Shown one piece after another: positions 52,089 through 60,530 of a DNA stretch of 64,000 bases. The first letter of the stretch is position 1. Each line of letters starts with the position of its first letter. The notes beneath the pieces were generated by a model. The model saw nothing but the letters and a program-made list of their open reading frames with translations, ran no database searches and was not told the origin of the DNA. This stretch comes from JAIOSF01 sp963677755 (GTDB lineage Bacteria; Campylobacterota; Campylobacteria; Campylobacterales; Arcobacteraceae). Location of the stretch: assembly GCA_963677755.1 (NCBI GenBank), contig OY782506.1, forward strand, positions 1,178,001 to 1,242,000. The letters run 5' to 3'. The position numbers were made by a program, and so were the translations under genes.

Positions 52089-52750
52089 TTTCCTTTTATA
52101 TAATTATCTTTTAATTTTTCTATATCTTCTAATTCAATTTGTTCTAATTTTTCATAATAAAAATCTATTGAAACAAAATGTGCAGGTGCTTGAACAAAAT
52201 ATAAGTCATCTGCAATAGTTTCTATATCATTAATTGTCACTTCTGGCAAAACAGGTACTGCAACACAAATTGATTTTGCTTGTTTACTTATCACAGATTT
52301 AATACAAGCCATCATAGTAAGTCCTGTGTTAAGACCCTCATCAACCAGTAAAACATTACTATTTGTTAAATCTATTATATCTGAACTATTTCTATACTTA
52401 GCTTTATATTCTTGAATATCTTTTAAATACATATCTTTTGATTCGTCATAAATATCTTCTAAATCTAAAGAAAAAGAACGCAACAACTCTTCATGTACGA
52501 CAATATCTTGTGTTTCTGTTATAATAGCAATTTCACATTCATTATTATTTTTTGTATATATTTTCTTCGTAAAAAGATAATCAAACTGAGCATTGAGTTT
52601 TTTTGCTAAATCTATTGCTATTGGTACTCCAGCAGCCGAGATAGCAAGAATAATCCATTGCTCTTTTTTCATATCTGTTGTAGGTAAAACATCATAAAGC
52701 ATATGTGCAGCTTCTTGCCTGTTTTTGAAAATTATATTATCTACTATCAA
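52085..52750 (-). CDS. Phosphoribosyltransferase-family protein
   Basis: 221 aa type I PRTase fold. The PRPP loop is VLLVDEGLNTGLTMMACI, with the D-E/G-x-x-T-G core, and the pyrophosphate region is around ISAAGVPIAIDLAKKL. The family includes enzymes called predicted phosphoribosyltransferases, with no known base. It lies between lptD (4 nt) and pnp (4-bp overlap), so it is translated with both. A role in nucleotide salvage is possible; the context with pnp, which releases nucleoside diphosphates, is suggestive only. Confidence 0.82.
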   Translation of the reverse strand: MIVDNIIFKNRQEAAHMLYDVLPTTDMKKEQWIILAISAAGVPIAIDLAKKLNAQFDYLFTKKIYTKNNNECEIAIITETQDIVVHEELLRSFSLDLEDIYDESKDMYLKDIQEYKAKYRNSSDIIDLTNSNVLLVDEGLNTGLTMMACIKSVISKQAKSICVAVPVLPEVTINDIETIADDLYFVQAPAHFVSIDFYYEKLEQIELEDIEKLKDNYIKGK

Positions 52751-52754
52751 ATAT

Positions 52755-54863
52755 TTACCTTTGTTTTAATTTATAATTCTGTTGTAAATTAAACAACTGC
52801 TTTAAATTTAATTCTATATAAAGTATATCTTGTCTTGTTGTATCACTTGTTGTACTATTTGTAGCAACTAAAGAATTTACATATTTTAAACTCAAAGCCC
52901 AACATTTTTCATTAATTGCAAATATATATTGTTTCTTTCTACTTATATCTTCAATAATATCATACTCTTCTTTATACGCAACACTATAATATTTAGAAAA
53001 GTTAAAACCTAATTCATAAGTGATATACTCATCTTTTAAAAAAGTGGTTTTATCTTTTTTGTACCTATGATAGAGCTTTACAAAAGTATTTTCATAATTT
53101 AATTTCAAACTAGAAACAGATGACACTATCTCTTTTAAATCATAGTTGTAAAATAACCTATTCGCAATAGAACCGTATTGAAAATAGATTCTTAAATCAT
53201 TTTCTAAATTTCCTTTTTCATATTTTTCTGTTAATTCATTATATGAATATATTTGATTTATTTTATGTGTTACTATTTCTTGTGCAGATTCCCTATCATA
53301 AAAAGATTGTGAGAGTCCAAGTGCTATTGTTTCCTCTATTCCTGAAATGGGGAAAGCTGACAATGCATCATTTTGAGTATCTCCAATTAAATCTGAATTA
53401 TAGATACTCCCCTCCTCTTTCATTATTTCTGGTTTTGTATAGGTACCCTCTATTTTTAATGTATGAATAAAACTATCATATGGCTTTACTAAATCAGTAT
53501 ACAAAGAAATTACATGATTACTTGATGCATAATTAACACTATCATAAAGCTCATTATCATTTGTATAATCAACATTTGTATAATTTACTTGTTCAGATAA
53601 AGATATATTTAAATAATCATCAAATAAAGAAAAACTGTAACTTATTGGAATATAAATTTGTGTAGTATTTGTACCTATTCCAATATCCCTTGTATCTCTT
53701 GTGAATTTAGTATCTAAAGAATATGATAACCGATCAAATAATAAACTATTTGAATATTTATGTAGATTCACAGATGGCAATGTTTGAATAATTTCATCAT
53801 TATTATCTTTAGATAAATCATCATAATAATTCATTTCAATATCACCATAATAAGCATTTGTATTATAATAATATTTTATACTAGACTCTAAAAACTTGTC
53901 AGTATAACTGCTAGTATCATTGTCATATCGAGTATCTAAATAATCAACATCATTCATACTTTCATAATCAATCAAAAGTCCATCTGTATTATTATCATTA
54001 TCTGAAAAAAGATTTGTTCTTGTATAGTTTAAACTTGTACCATAGTGTTTATTATTAACTAGATTTTGTTCATTTTGATAACTACTAGTTTCTTTGAAAA
54101 TACCACTTTCAAACTGTAAATAAGAATATTGAGAGTCTTTATATCTATAATTAAAATATAACCCACCACCTCTACTAGTTCTTATTTGTGGAATTATTTC
54201 AATATCATAATTTAATACTGGAGCATAATAAATGGGCTGTGCGTAGACCAACCCTTCATCTTTTGAAATTCCTATAGTAGGTGCTAATAAACCTGTTCGT
54301 CTTGTTTTATCAGTAGAAAATCCAAAATATGGGGTATAGAGTATGGGAAAATCATTAATAAATAAAGTCGTATTATAGGTATTAACCCAGTTTTCTTCAG
54401 TATCATAATCACCTTTAGTAAAACCTACACTCCATGCAGGATCAATACAATCACAACTTGATAATATTGAATTATCAAAATTATATCTACTCTTTATTGA
54501 GTTTGTATCTGTTGCATTAAACCATAACTGACTTTTATTATCAAACATCAACGTTGGTTTCAATTTTTTTAGCTCTTTTTTATTATCAATAAATAAATAT
54601 TGTGAAAAACTAATATGTTGATTATTTTTAATTAAATTTACATCCTCAAAGAGTTCTATTGTAGCATTTTGTTTATCATAAATAAGCTTTTGAGCTGTTA
54701 TATAATAACTTTGAGAAAAAACGACAACTTCACCCGTTGCAGTAATAATATCATTCTTTGTATTGAGATTTTTTGCTACTATTTGTATATTTTCATCTGT
54801 AAATTCAACTGCAAAAATAAAAGATTGAAAAATAAAGATAAATATTAATATTACTCTATACAT
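52755..54863 (-). CDS. lptD: LPS-assembly outer membrane protein LptD
   Basis: 702 aa. A signal peptide (about 1-19) and an N-terminal OstA jellyroll (IVAKNLNTKNDIITATGEVV) precede the beta-barrel, with conserved block NSILSSCDCIDPAWSVGFTK holding two Cys for disulfides, and DFPILYTPYFGFSTDKTRRT. The C-terminal strands are rich in Tyr, Asn and Asp, as in outer membrane barrels. It inserts lipopolysaccharide into the outer leaflet with LptE. It ends 4 nt before the PRTase gene and overlaps the RDD gene stop by 8 nt. Confidence 0.93.
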   Translation of the reverse strand: MYRVILIFIFIFQSFIFAVEFTDENIQIVAKNLNTKNDIITATGEVVVFSQSYYITAQKLIYDKQNATIELFEDVNLIKNNQHISFSQYLFIDNKKELKKLKPTLMFDNKSQLWFNATDTNSIKSRYNFDNSILSSCDCIDPAWSVGFTKGDYDTEENWVNTYNTTLFINDFPILYTPYFGFSTDKTRRTGLLAPTIGISKDEGLVYAQPIYYAPVLNYDIEIIPQIRTSRGGGLYFNYRYKDSQYSYLQFESGIFKETSSYQNEQNLVNNKHYGTSLNYTRTNLFSDNDNNTDGLLIDYESMNDVDYLDTRYDNDTSSYTDKFLESSIKYYYNTNAYYGDIEMNYYDDLSKDNNDEIIQTLPSVNLHKYSNSLLFDRLSYSLDTKFTRDTRDIGIGTNTTQIYIPISYSFSLFDDYLNISLSEQVNYTNVDYTNDNELYDSVNYASSNHVISLYTDLVKPYDSFIHTLKIEGTYTKPEIMKEEGSIYNSDLIGDTQNDALSAFPISGIEETIALGLSQSFYDRESAQEIVTHKINQIYSYNELTEKYEKGNLENDLRIYFQYGSIANRLFYNYDLKEIVSSVSSLKLNYENTFVKLYHRYKKDKTTFLKDEYITYELGFNFSKYYSVAYKEEYDIIEDISRKKQYIFAINEKCWALSLKYVNSLVATNSTTSDTTRQDILYIELNLKQLFNLQQNYKLKQR

Positions 54864-55299
54864 TTACAACCAATGTTTTCCCAAATTTATCATGAAGAGT
54901 TTGTCTCGAATCAGTAAAATATGCTATTATAAAACCAATATAAAAAATCATCTCACTAATTATTCTTCCACCAGACCTCAATGCACTATTCACCAACGAT
55001 ACTCTACCAAAATTATCAAAGTCTATAACTTTTATTTTGGATATGAGTTTTCCTATTGTAGCGCCATAATACCAAATAAAGAATGTTTGATATATAAATT
55101 TTATAAAAACAATTTGAAAAAAAGCAGCATTCAGTATAGTCATTATTGCTATGAAATCTCCATTTGTGGCTTGAACACTATCCCATAAAACAATCAATAC
55201 CAGGAGTGTAATAGATAAGTCATCAATCACAAAAGCTTTGATTCTAGCTCCCATTGATGCTAATTCTAAATTATCTACTTCGATTTTATTCTCTTCCAT
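54856..55299 (-). CDS. RDD-family membrane protein
   Basis: 147 aa. The first helix carries the family signature R-x-x-A-x-x-x-D-D (ARIKAFVIDDLSITLL), with helices at about 25-45, 55-75 and 108-130. RDD proteins are small membrane proteins of largely unknown role, some linked to transport. A Gly-rich GATIGKLISKIKVID segment follows helix 2. It lies 8 nt after purD and overlaps lptD in the minus operon. Confidence 0.85.
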   Translation of the reverse strand: MEENKIEVDNLELASMGARIKAFVIDDLSITLLVLIVLWDSVQATNGDFIAIMTILNAAFFQIVFIKFIYQTFFIWYYGATIGKLISKIKVIDFDNFGRVSLVNSALRSGGRIISEMIFYIGFIIAYFTDSRQTLHDKFGKTLVVNV

Positions 55300-55307
55300 A
55301 AATCATT

Positions 55308-56582
55308 CTACTTTTCTAAAGCTTGATAAGCAATATCTGTTCTACATTTTTTACCAGCAAAATGAACTTGCCCACAAAGAGCATACGCTCTATCTCTTGC
55401 TGTTTGAATATCATTACCAAACCCCACACACAAAAGAACTCTACCTCCAGTAGCTAAAAGAGTATCACCATCTTTTGTAACACCTGCATAAGAGATATGT
55501 GAATTTTCTTTTAATACTTCATCATGAATATCATCAACAATAATTTCAGCAGGTGCGCTACTTCCATAAGGATAATTAGCACTTGCCATTACAACAGCAA
55601 CACCATACTGATTTTTAATTTTAATATCTAATTTATCTAGTTGCTTTGTAGCTCCCTTATAAAAAAGTTCACTCACTGGTGTTTCAAGAAGTGGCATAAG
55701 TATTTCACACTCTGGGTCTCCAAATCTTACATTGTATTCTAATATAATTGGCTCACCATTTACCACCATAACACCTATAAAAAGTACACCTTCAAATGGT
55801 GCTCCTTCTTTTTTCATACCTGCTAAGGTAGGTTTTATAACTCTTTCTTCAACTTTTTCATAAATTTCATTACTTACAAGAGGTGTTGGAGCATACGCAC
55901 CCATTCCACCTGTATTTGGTCCTGTATCACCATCACCTACTCTTTTATGGTCTTGGGCTGCTGGTAATACAACATAATTATCACCATCACAAATAGCAAA
56001 AATAGAAAGTTCATATCCATCAAGATATTCTTCTACTACAACCTTTGCACCGGCATCTCCAAAACTTTCACCACTTAACATTCCAGAAACTGCCTCTTTT
56101 GCTTCCTCTTTTGACGTTGCTATTATTACACCTTTTCCGGCACATAAACCATCAGCTTTTACTACAATAGGAAGATTAGGCATATTATCTATAAAATTAC
56201 AAGCTTCCTCTTTTGAAGCTGTCTCAATAAATGCAGCAGTTGGGATATTGTATTTTTTAAGTATATTTTTCATGTATACTTTACTACCTTCAAGCTGTGC
56301 AGCTTTAGCACTTGGTCCAAATATTGTAAGACCTTCTTCTTTAAAAATATCAACCACTCCATCAACAAGTGGTTGTTCTGGACCTACTATTGTAAGTTCT
56401 ATATGATTATTTTTTGCCCAAGAAGCTAGTTCATTATAGTCTTTTATATTAATATTATTACCAATTTTATCTGTAGCACCGTTTCCTGGACAAAAAGTAA
56501 TATTATGTTTTTCATCCTCTTTTGAGATTGCAAGTCCAATAGAATATTCTCTACCACCACTTCCAAGTATTAAAATGTTCAT
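55308..56582 (-). CDS. purD: Phosphoribosylamine-glycine ligase PurD
   Basis: 424 aa ATP-grasp enzyme. An N-terminal Rossmann-like domain (ILILGSGGREYSIGLAIS), FGPSAKAAQLEGSKVYMKNI, the ATP-grasp core VVVEEYLDGYELSIFAIC with DHKRVGDGDTGPNTGGMGAYAP split over two motifs, and the C-terminal RVLLCVGFG are typical. It makes glycinamide ribonucleotide in purine synthesis. It is the first gene of a five-gene minus unit to pnp. A 6S-like RNA lies on the same strand upstream. Confidence 0.96.
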   Translation of the reverse strand: MNILILGSGGREYSIGLAISKEDEKHNITFCPGNGATDKIGNNINIKDYNELASWAKNNHIELTIVGPEQPLVDGVVDIFKEEGLTIFGPSAKAAQLEGSKVYMKNILKKYNIPTAAFIETASKEEACNFIDNMPNLPIVVKADGLCAGKGVIIATSKEEAKEAVSGMLSGESFGDAGAKVVVEEYLDGYELSIFAICDGDNYVVLPAAQDHKRVGDGDTGPNTGGMGAYAPTPLVSNEIYEKVEERVIKPTLAGMKKEGAPFEGVLFIGVMVVNGEPIILEYNVRFGDPECEILMPLLETPVSELFYKGATKQLDKLDIKIKNQYGVAVVMASANYPYGSSAPAEIIVDDIHDEVLKENSHISYAGVTKDGDTLLATGGRVLLCVGFGNDIQTARDRAYALCGQVHFAGKKCRTDIAYQALEK

Positions 56583-56835
56583 ATTTCAGTTCCTTAATAT
56601 ACTATAAATTATGTTTATTAATCTAGAGTATAGCAAAATTCAACTTAATAAAAATCAAAATTTACAAGCATTCTATCATAAAATATAAATTATAAATATA
56701 CTTTTTTCACTAGTATTCTGAACAATTAACACAAAACAAAAATTCAAAGATATTCTTATAAGATTCTAAAAAATTCTTTACCAAAATGTATAAGTATTGT
56801 AAAATAAAAAAGAGCTTGTATGAAAATAAAGAGAA

Positions 56836-57024
56836 ATCAAGATAGCCGTTAACCTTAAGGTGGCCCTAAAAGCCAAAGTGCTACAGTTAAGAATACAACT
56901 TCAGGAGCGACAATCACCATCTCTAACCAAGAGTGGGAAGCACTACACACCGCTGTAGTTACAATTAACCGTATAAAAACAGTATCGGACCCAAAAAATA
57001 AAGGTAAATCCCGAACTATCTAGA
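56836..57024 (-). ncRNA. ssrS: 6S RNA candidate upstream of purD
   Basis: The only gap above 300 bp (56583-57044) holds a GC-richer, highly paired block. Pairing in nested order: CTATC/GATAG (57016-57020 with 56841-56845), AAGGT/ACCTT (57001-57005 with 56852-56856), CTGTAG/CTACAG (56953-56958 with 56881-56886), and an apical CTCT/AGAG hairpin at 56921-56933. A large bubble with a small GGC/GCC hairpin (56862-56874) lies between. On the minus strand CCGATA (56988-56983) sits in the bubble like the E. coli 6S pRNA start region, and a TACAAT -10 box is at 57031-57036. Location upstream of purD matches epsilon 6S genes as I recall. The rest, 56583-56835, is AT-rich promoter DNA for purD. Confidence 0.65.
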
Positions 57025-57044
57025 TACAAAATTGTAACATATTT

Positions 57045-58202
57045 TTAATTAAAACCATTTTGTGTAAGTAAATTTTTAATATCAGAAAGAGAAAGTTTAT
57101 ATAATTTTTTGAAAATAAATTTCATATATTTTGTTTCTGAAGCAGTAAAACCCTTTGGGTCTTTGTTAGATACTATTAACTCTTCACCATTAACCTCTAA
57201 TTTTTTTAATTTATCGTTAATAATTTTTAAATAGTATATTAAACTATATCCATCTTTTGTTTGTTCGATAGTCACTATTATTTGATCATCTTGAATCCTA
57301 TCTAGTGCAATATCTTCAGATATAATAGTAATATTTAAATACTTTAATAATTGAACAAAAGTATCACTGCTCAGATGTCCGATATAAAATTTACTATAAA
57401 TTTCAAAATATTTTGAAATTTTCTTTGATTCTAAAAATTTAAAATCTAATATATTTTTATGTTCTTTTCGTAAGCTTTTTAATACCCACAATAAATTATC
57501 AAAATATTTAAATGGAGCAACTTTTACATCATGAGAATGAATTAATTTTTTACTTTTAACCTCTTTAAATATTTTATCTTTTGAATTTTTATTATTTATT
57601 AAATCATCAATTAATTTATCATCATTAAGAGGTTTAGTGACCCATACTCTACAATACGAAGGAAATACATTTACTCCCATTGCGCCCTCACTTAAGATAA
57701 TAAGTGCTTTCACTTTCAATTTTGGAAATAAAAATTCTAATAATGCCTTTTTCTTTTTTAATCTTTTTCGTAAACTAGTTGTGGTTTTGACAATTGTACT
57801 TTCAACAAAACAAACACTATCTTTTGTAAAAAAAAGAGCATCAAATTCAGTTACATCTTTATATCCGGCTTTATAAACAATTTGTGAATTCTTATCAATC
57901 ATCAAACCATTTTTCATATTTTCATAATTATCTTGATGTGGACCTTTTAAAACAAATTTTTCTATATCTTCATTTTTTATTGCATATTGTAAGAGCAATT
58001 CATAAATTACGTTTTCGAAAACTTCTCCTATAAAACTACTGTAAGTACTAATATAATGAGGATCTTCCTTATCTGGATTCATTTTTTGAAGTTTTTGTAG
58101 ATATCTATTGTGATAGGTATAAAAATATAAATTATCTAAGCACGAAGATGTGTCCAAATATTTAATCTCTTGAGGCATTTTTAAAAAATTATTGTTAATC
58201 AT
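57045..58202 (-). CDS. Unknown protein with PD-(D/E)XK-nuclease-like residues
   Basis: 385 aa, soluble, no signal peptide. No whole-protein family is recognised. Residues 60-139 show a pattern seen in PD-(D/E)XK folds: G-E60-x-x-E63 in a helix, D121 in TEFDALFF, and E134-x-T136 in VCFVESTIVK with K139 nearby; Thr replaces the usual Lys of the third motif. A Lys/Arg-rich helix (RKRLKKKKALLEFLF) follows. The C-terminal half, about 220-385, is unassigned and Lys-rich. It is monocistronic and reads toward the 6S-like RNA, with its end only about 20 nt from that transcript's start. Confidence 0.7.
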   Translation of the reverse strand: MINNNFLKMPQEIKYLDTSSCLDNLYFYTYHNRYLQKLQKMNPDKEDPHYISTYSSFIGEVFENVIYELLLQYAIKNEDIEKFVLKGPHQDNYENMKNGLMIDKNSQIVYKAGYKDVTEFDALFFTKDSVCFVESTIVKTTTSLRKRLKKKKALLEFLFPKLKVKALIILSEGAMGVNVFPSYCRVWVTKPLNDDKLIDDLINNKNSKDKIFKEVKSKKLIHSHDVKVAPFKYFDNLLWVLKSLRKEHKNILDFKFLESKKISKYFEIYSKFYIGHLSSDTFVQLLKYLNITIISEDIALDRIQDDQIIVTIEQTKDGYSLIYYLKIINDKLKKLEVNGEELIVSNKDPKGFTASETKYMKFIFKKLYKLSLSDIKNLLTQNGFN

Positions 58203-58305
58203 ACTTTATAATATCTAAAAAATACTTAATTTAATTGATGTAATCATTTTGTAAGTAAAATAAGATATAATAATCCTTATAAACAAACAAAAGGGGTTTT
58301 CTTTA

Positions 58306-59232
58306 ATGAGTACAAATAGAAATATTATAAATGAAGAATTTAAAGATAGTGAAGAATTAGATACTTATGAAAATGATATTCATAAACCAGATAACTTTAT
58401 AAGAGAAAGAAAAAAACTCAAAGAAAAAGGTAATAAAGTACAAATTTGGGTTAAAAAAGAGACTCTTGAATATGAAAAAGAGCTTACCCAATTACAAATA
58501 GAACTTCTAAAATTCCAAAATCATGTTAAAGATAAAGGACTTAAGGTTCTTATGATATTTGAAGGACGAGATGCTGCTGGGAAAGGTGGAACAATTAAAA
58601 GAATTACTGAACACTTAAACCCAAGAGGTGCAAGAGTTGTAGCTTTAGAAAAGCCTAGCGATCAAGAAACTACACAATGGTATTTTCAAAGATATTCGAA
58701 ACACCTTCCCTCTGCTGGAGAAATAGTGCTATTTGATAGAAGCTGGTACAACAGAGGTGGTGTGGAGCCTGTAATGGGATTTTGTACTCCAGAGGAACAT
58801 CATGAATTTCTAAGAGAAGTTCCTCAGTTTGAAGATATGCTTGTAAAGTCTGGAATTATACTTCTAAAATTTTATTTTTCTGTTTCAAAAGATGAACAAT
58901 CTAGAAGATTTGCAAAAAGAGAAACTGATCCTTTAAAACAATATAAACTAAGCCCTGTTGATAAAGAGTCTCAACAATTATGGGATAAATACACTATTGC
59001 AAAATTCTCTATGCTTATGGCTTCAAATACTGATACTTGTCCATGGACTATTATACGAAGTGATAATAAAAAGAAAGCAAGAATTAATTGTATAAAACAT
59101 ATTTTAAATAGGGTTGATTATCCTAATAAATCAAAAGGAAAAAGTGCAAAAGAAGATAAAGATATTGTAATAAGTGGTTCAGAAGAGATTGAACTAATGG
59201 AAGCACAAAATACATTTGCAAAGGTTTTATAA
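58306..59232 (+). CDS. ppk2: Polyphosphate kinase 2
   Basis: 308 aa, the normal single-domain PPK2. Walker A is MIFEGRDAAGKGGTIKRIT (about 80-98), Walker B VLFDRSWYNRGGVEPVMGF, and the lid module FAKRETDPLKQYKLSPVD. It uses polyphosphate to phosphorylate nucleotides, or GTP/ATP to build polyphosphate, depending on subtype. A TATAAT (58266-58271) and AAGGGG RBS are present. The N-terminal 45 residues are acidic and divergent. A second ppk2 begins 3 nt downstream, so the two are co-transcribed. Confidence 0.95.
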   Translation: MSTNRNIINEEFKDSEELDTYENDIHKPDNFIRERKKLKEKGNKVQIWVKKETLEYEKELTQLQIELLKFQNHVKDKGLKVLMIFEGRDAAGKGGTIKRITEHLNPRGARVVALEKPSDQETTQWYFQRYSKHLPSAGEIVLFDRSWYNRGGVEPVMGFCTPEEHHEFLREVPQFEDMLVKSGIILLKFYFSVSKDEQSRRFAKRETDPLKQYKLSPVDKESQQLWDKYTIAKFSMLMASNTDTCPWTIIRSDNKKKARINCIKHILNRVDYPNKSKGKSAKEDKDIVISGSEEIELMEAQNTFAKVL

Positions 59233-59235
59233 GAG

Positions 59236-60405
59236 ATGAATTTAAACGATTTTGAGAGAACAAGTTACACAGGATTATACAAATCAAAAGTATCTCACCC
59301 TACTTTTGGTAAAAAATATATTGCAAGATTTCAATTAAATAAAAAAAGATATATGAAAGTACTAGGATATGATAAAGCAGATAATTTAACAGATTTAAAA
59401 GCTTATGGATTATTAGAAGATTATAAACAAAGTCTTTCAACAAGTACTAAAACAACTAAAACCAATACAAAAGTGGCACAAAAAGTACCTAAAGTAACAA
59501 CTGCTGTTGCAAAAACAAGTGCTACTCCACCTTCAGAAGATGAAAAGAAAAAGATGAAAAATCTTGAGAAAGAAAATGCCTTACTTAAAAGTATCTTAGG
59601 TGACTATAAATCAGTAGATTTAGTAACTCTACAAGAAGGTATTCAAAAAGTATATGATAATGCACAAATGCAACAGTATCAAATAGAGCTAATTAAAATG
59701 CAAAAATACCTTGAAAAATCTGGTAAAAAAATGATTATATTATTTGAGGGTAGAGACGCAAGTGGAAAAGGTGGAGCAATCCGTCGAATGACCAGATTTA
59801 TGAACTCTAGACATTATAGAGTAGTTGCACTTGGTAAACCAACAGAAACACAAAAAGGGCAATGGTTTTTTCAAAAATATATAGAACATTTTCCAACAGG
59901 TGGAGAGGTTGTATTATTTGATAGAAGTTGGTACAACCGAGCTATGGTTGAACCAGTATTTGGCTTTTGTTCAGACCATCAATATGAAATTTTTATGGAA
60001 GATGTTGTAAATTTTGAACATGATCTTGTAAGACAAGATATTATTCTTGTAAAACTTTACTTTAGTGTATCAAAAGCTGAACAACTTGCAAGATTTGAAA
60101 GTAGAAGAACAAATCCATTAAAGCAGTGGAAACTTAGTGAAGTAGATCTTCAAGCTCAAGATTTATGGGATGAATTTAGTCAAAAAAAATATGAAATGTT
60201 AAAAAGAACGCACTCAAGAAGTGCCCCATGGAATATCGTACGAAGTGATGACAAACATAAAGCAAGAATGGAAGCTATTAAAATTGTACTAAATAGTGTA
60301 GATTATGATGATAGAAATTATTCATTAAATTTTGATCCAAAAGATGATATAAATATCTCTGTACAAAAAGAGCTTTCACGAATGAGAAAAAAGAGAGATT
60401 ACTAA
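59236..60405 (+). CDS. Second polyphosphate kinase 2 with unusual N-terminal extension
   Basis: 389 aa. The PPK2 domain (about 130-370) has LFEGRDASGKGGAIRRMTRF, VVLFDRSWYNRAMVEPVFGF and the lid FESRRTNPLKQWKLSEVD. In front lies an extension of about 120 residues. Its first 60 (TGLYKSKVSHPTFGKKYIAR, then FQLNKKRYMKVLGYDKADNL) resemble the Arm DNA-binding/AP2-like module of integrases, then a Lys/Thr/Ala-rich linker. The extension and sequence differences suggest a different nucleotide preference or localisation from the first copy. The gap to the first ppk2 is only 3 nt. Confidence 0.92.
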   Translation: MNLNDFERTSYTGLYKSKVSHPTFGKKYIARFQLNKKRYMKVLGYDKADNLTDLKAYGLLEDYKQSLSTSTKTTKTNTKVAQKVPKVTTAVAKTSATPPSEDEKKKMKNLEKENALLKSILGDYKSVDLVTLQEGIQKVYDNAQMQQYQIELIKMQKYLEKSGKKMIILFEGRDASGKGGAIRRMTRFMNSRHYRVVALGKPTETQKGQWFFQKYIEHFPTGGEVVLFDRSWYNRAMVEPVFGFCSDHQYEIFMEDVVNFEHDLVRQDIILVKLYFSVSKAEQLARFESRRTNPLKQWKLSEVDLQAQDLWDEFSQKKYEMLKRTHSRSAPWNIVRSDDKHKARMEAIKIVLNSVDYDDRNYSLNFDPKDDINISVQKELSRMRKKRDY

Positions 60406-60447
60406 TAATTTCTCTTTTGTAAAATACCTTTTCTTTCTATTTATTTT

Positions 60448-60483
60448 ATAACTAAAACTAACTACAAAGTGACTTTTAGTTAT
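60448..60483. repeat. 10-bp inverted repeat overlapping a TATAAT
   Basis: ATAACTAAAA (60448-60457) pairs with TTTTAGTTAT (60474-60483) around 16 nt, and the right arm overlaps TATAAT (60481-60486), the likely -10 box of the ABC-F gene. It may be an operator, or the end of the ppk2 transcript. Confidence 0.45.
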
Positions 60484-60530
60484 AATTCCTATTCAAACAC
60501 AAGAATACCCAAAGGGAATATACAAACTAT

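Noticed and set aside
54892..55188. 98-codon ORF antisense to the RDD gene
   Set aside because: Antisense of membrane helices and linker; Tyr/Ser-rich composition with no RBS.
56836..57024. RNase P RNA, tmRNA or SRP RNA in the purD upstream gap
   Set aside because: The conserved RNase P core, the tmRNA tRNA-like end and the SRP tetraloop motifs are absent; the rod-with-bubble layout fits 6S better.
59236..59600. Separate gene for the N-terminal extension of the second PPK2
   Set aside because: The frame is continuous with the PPK2 domain, with no internal stop or obvious second start.
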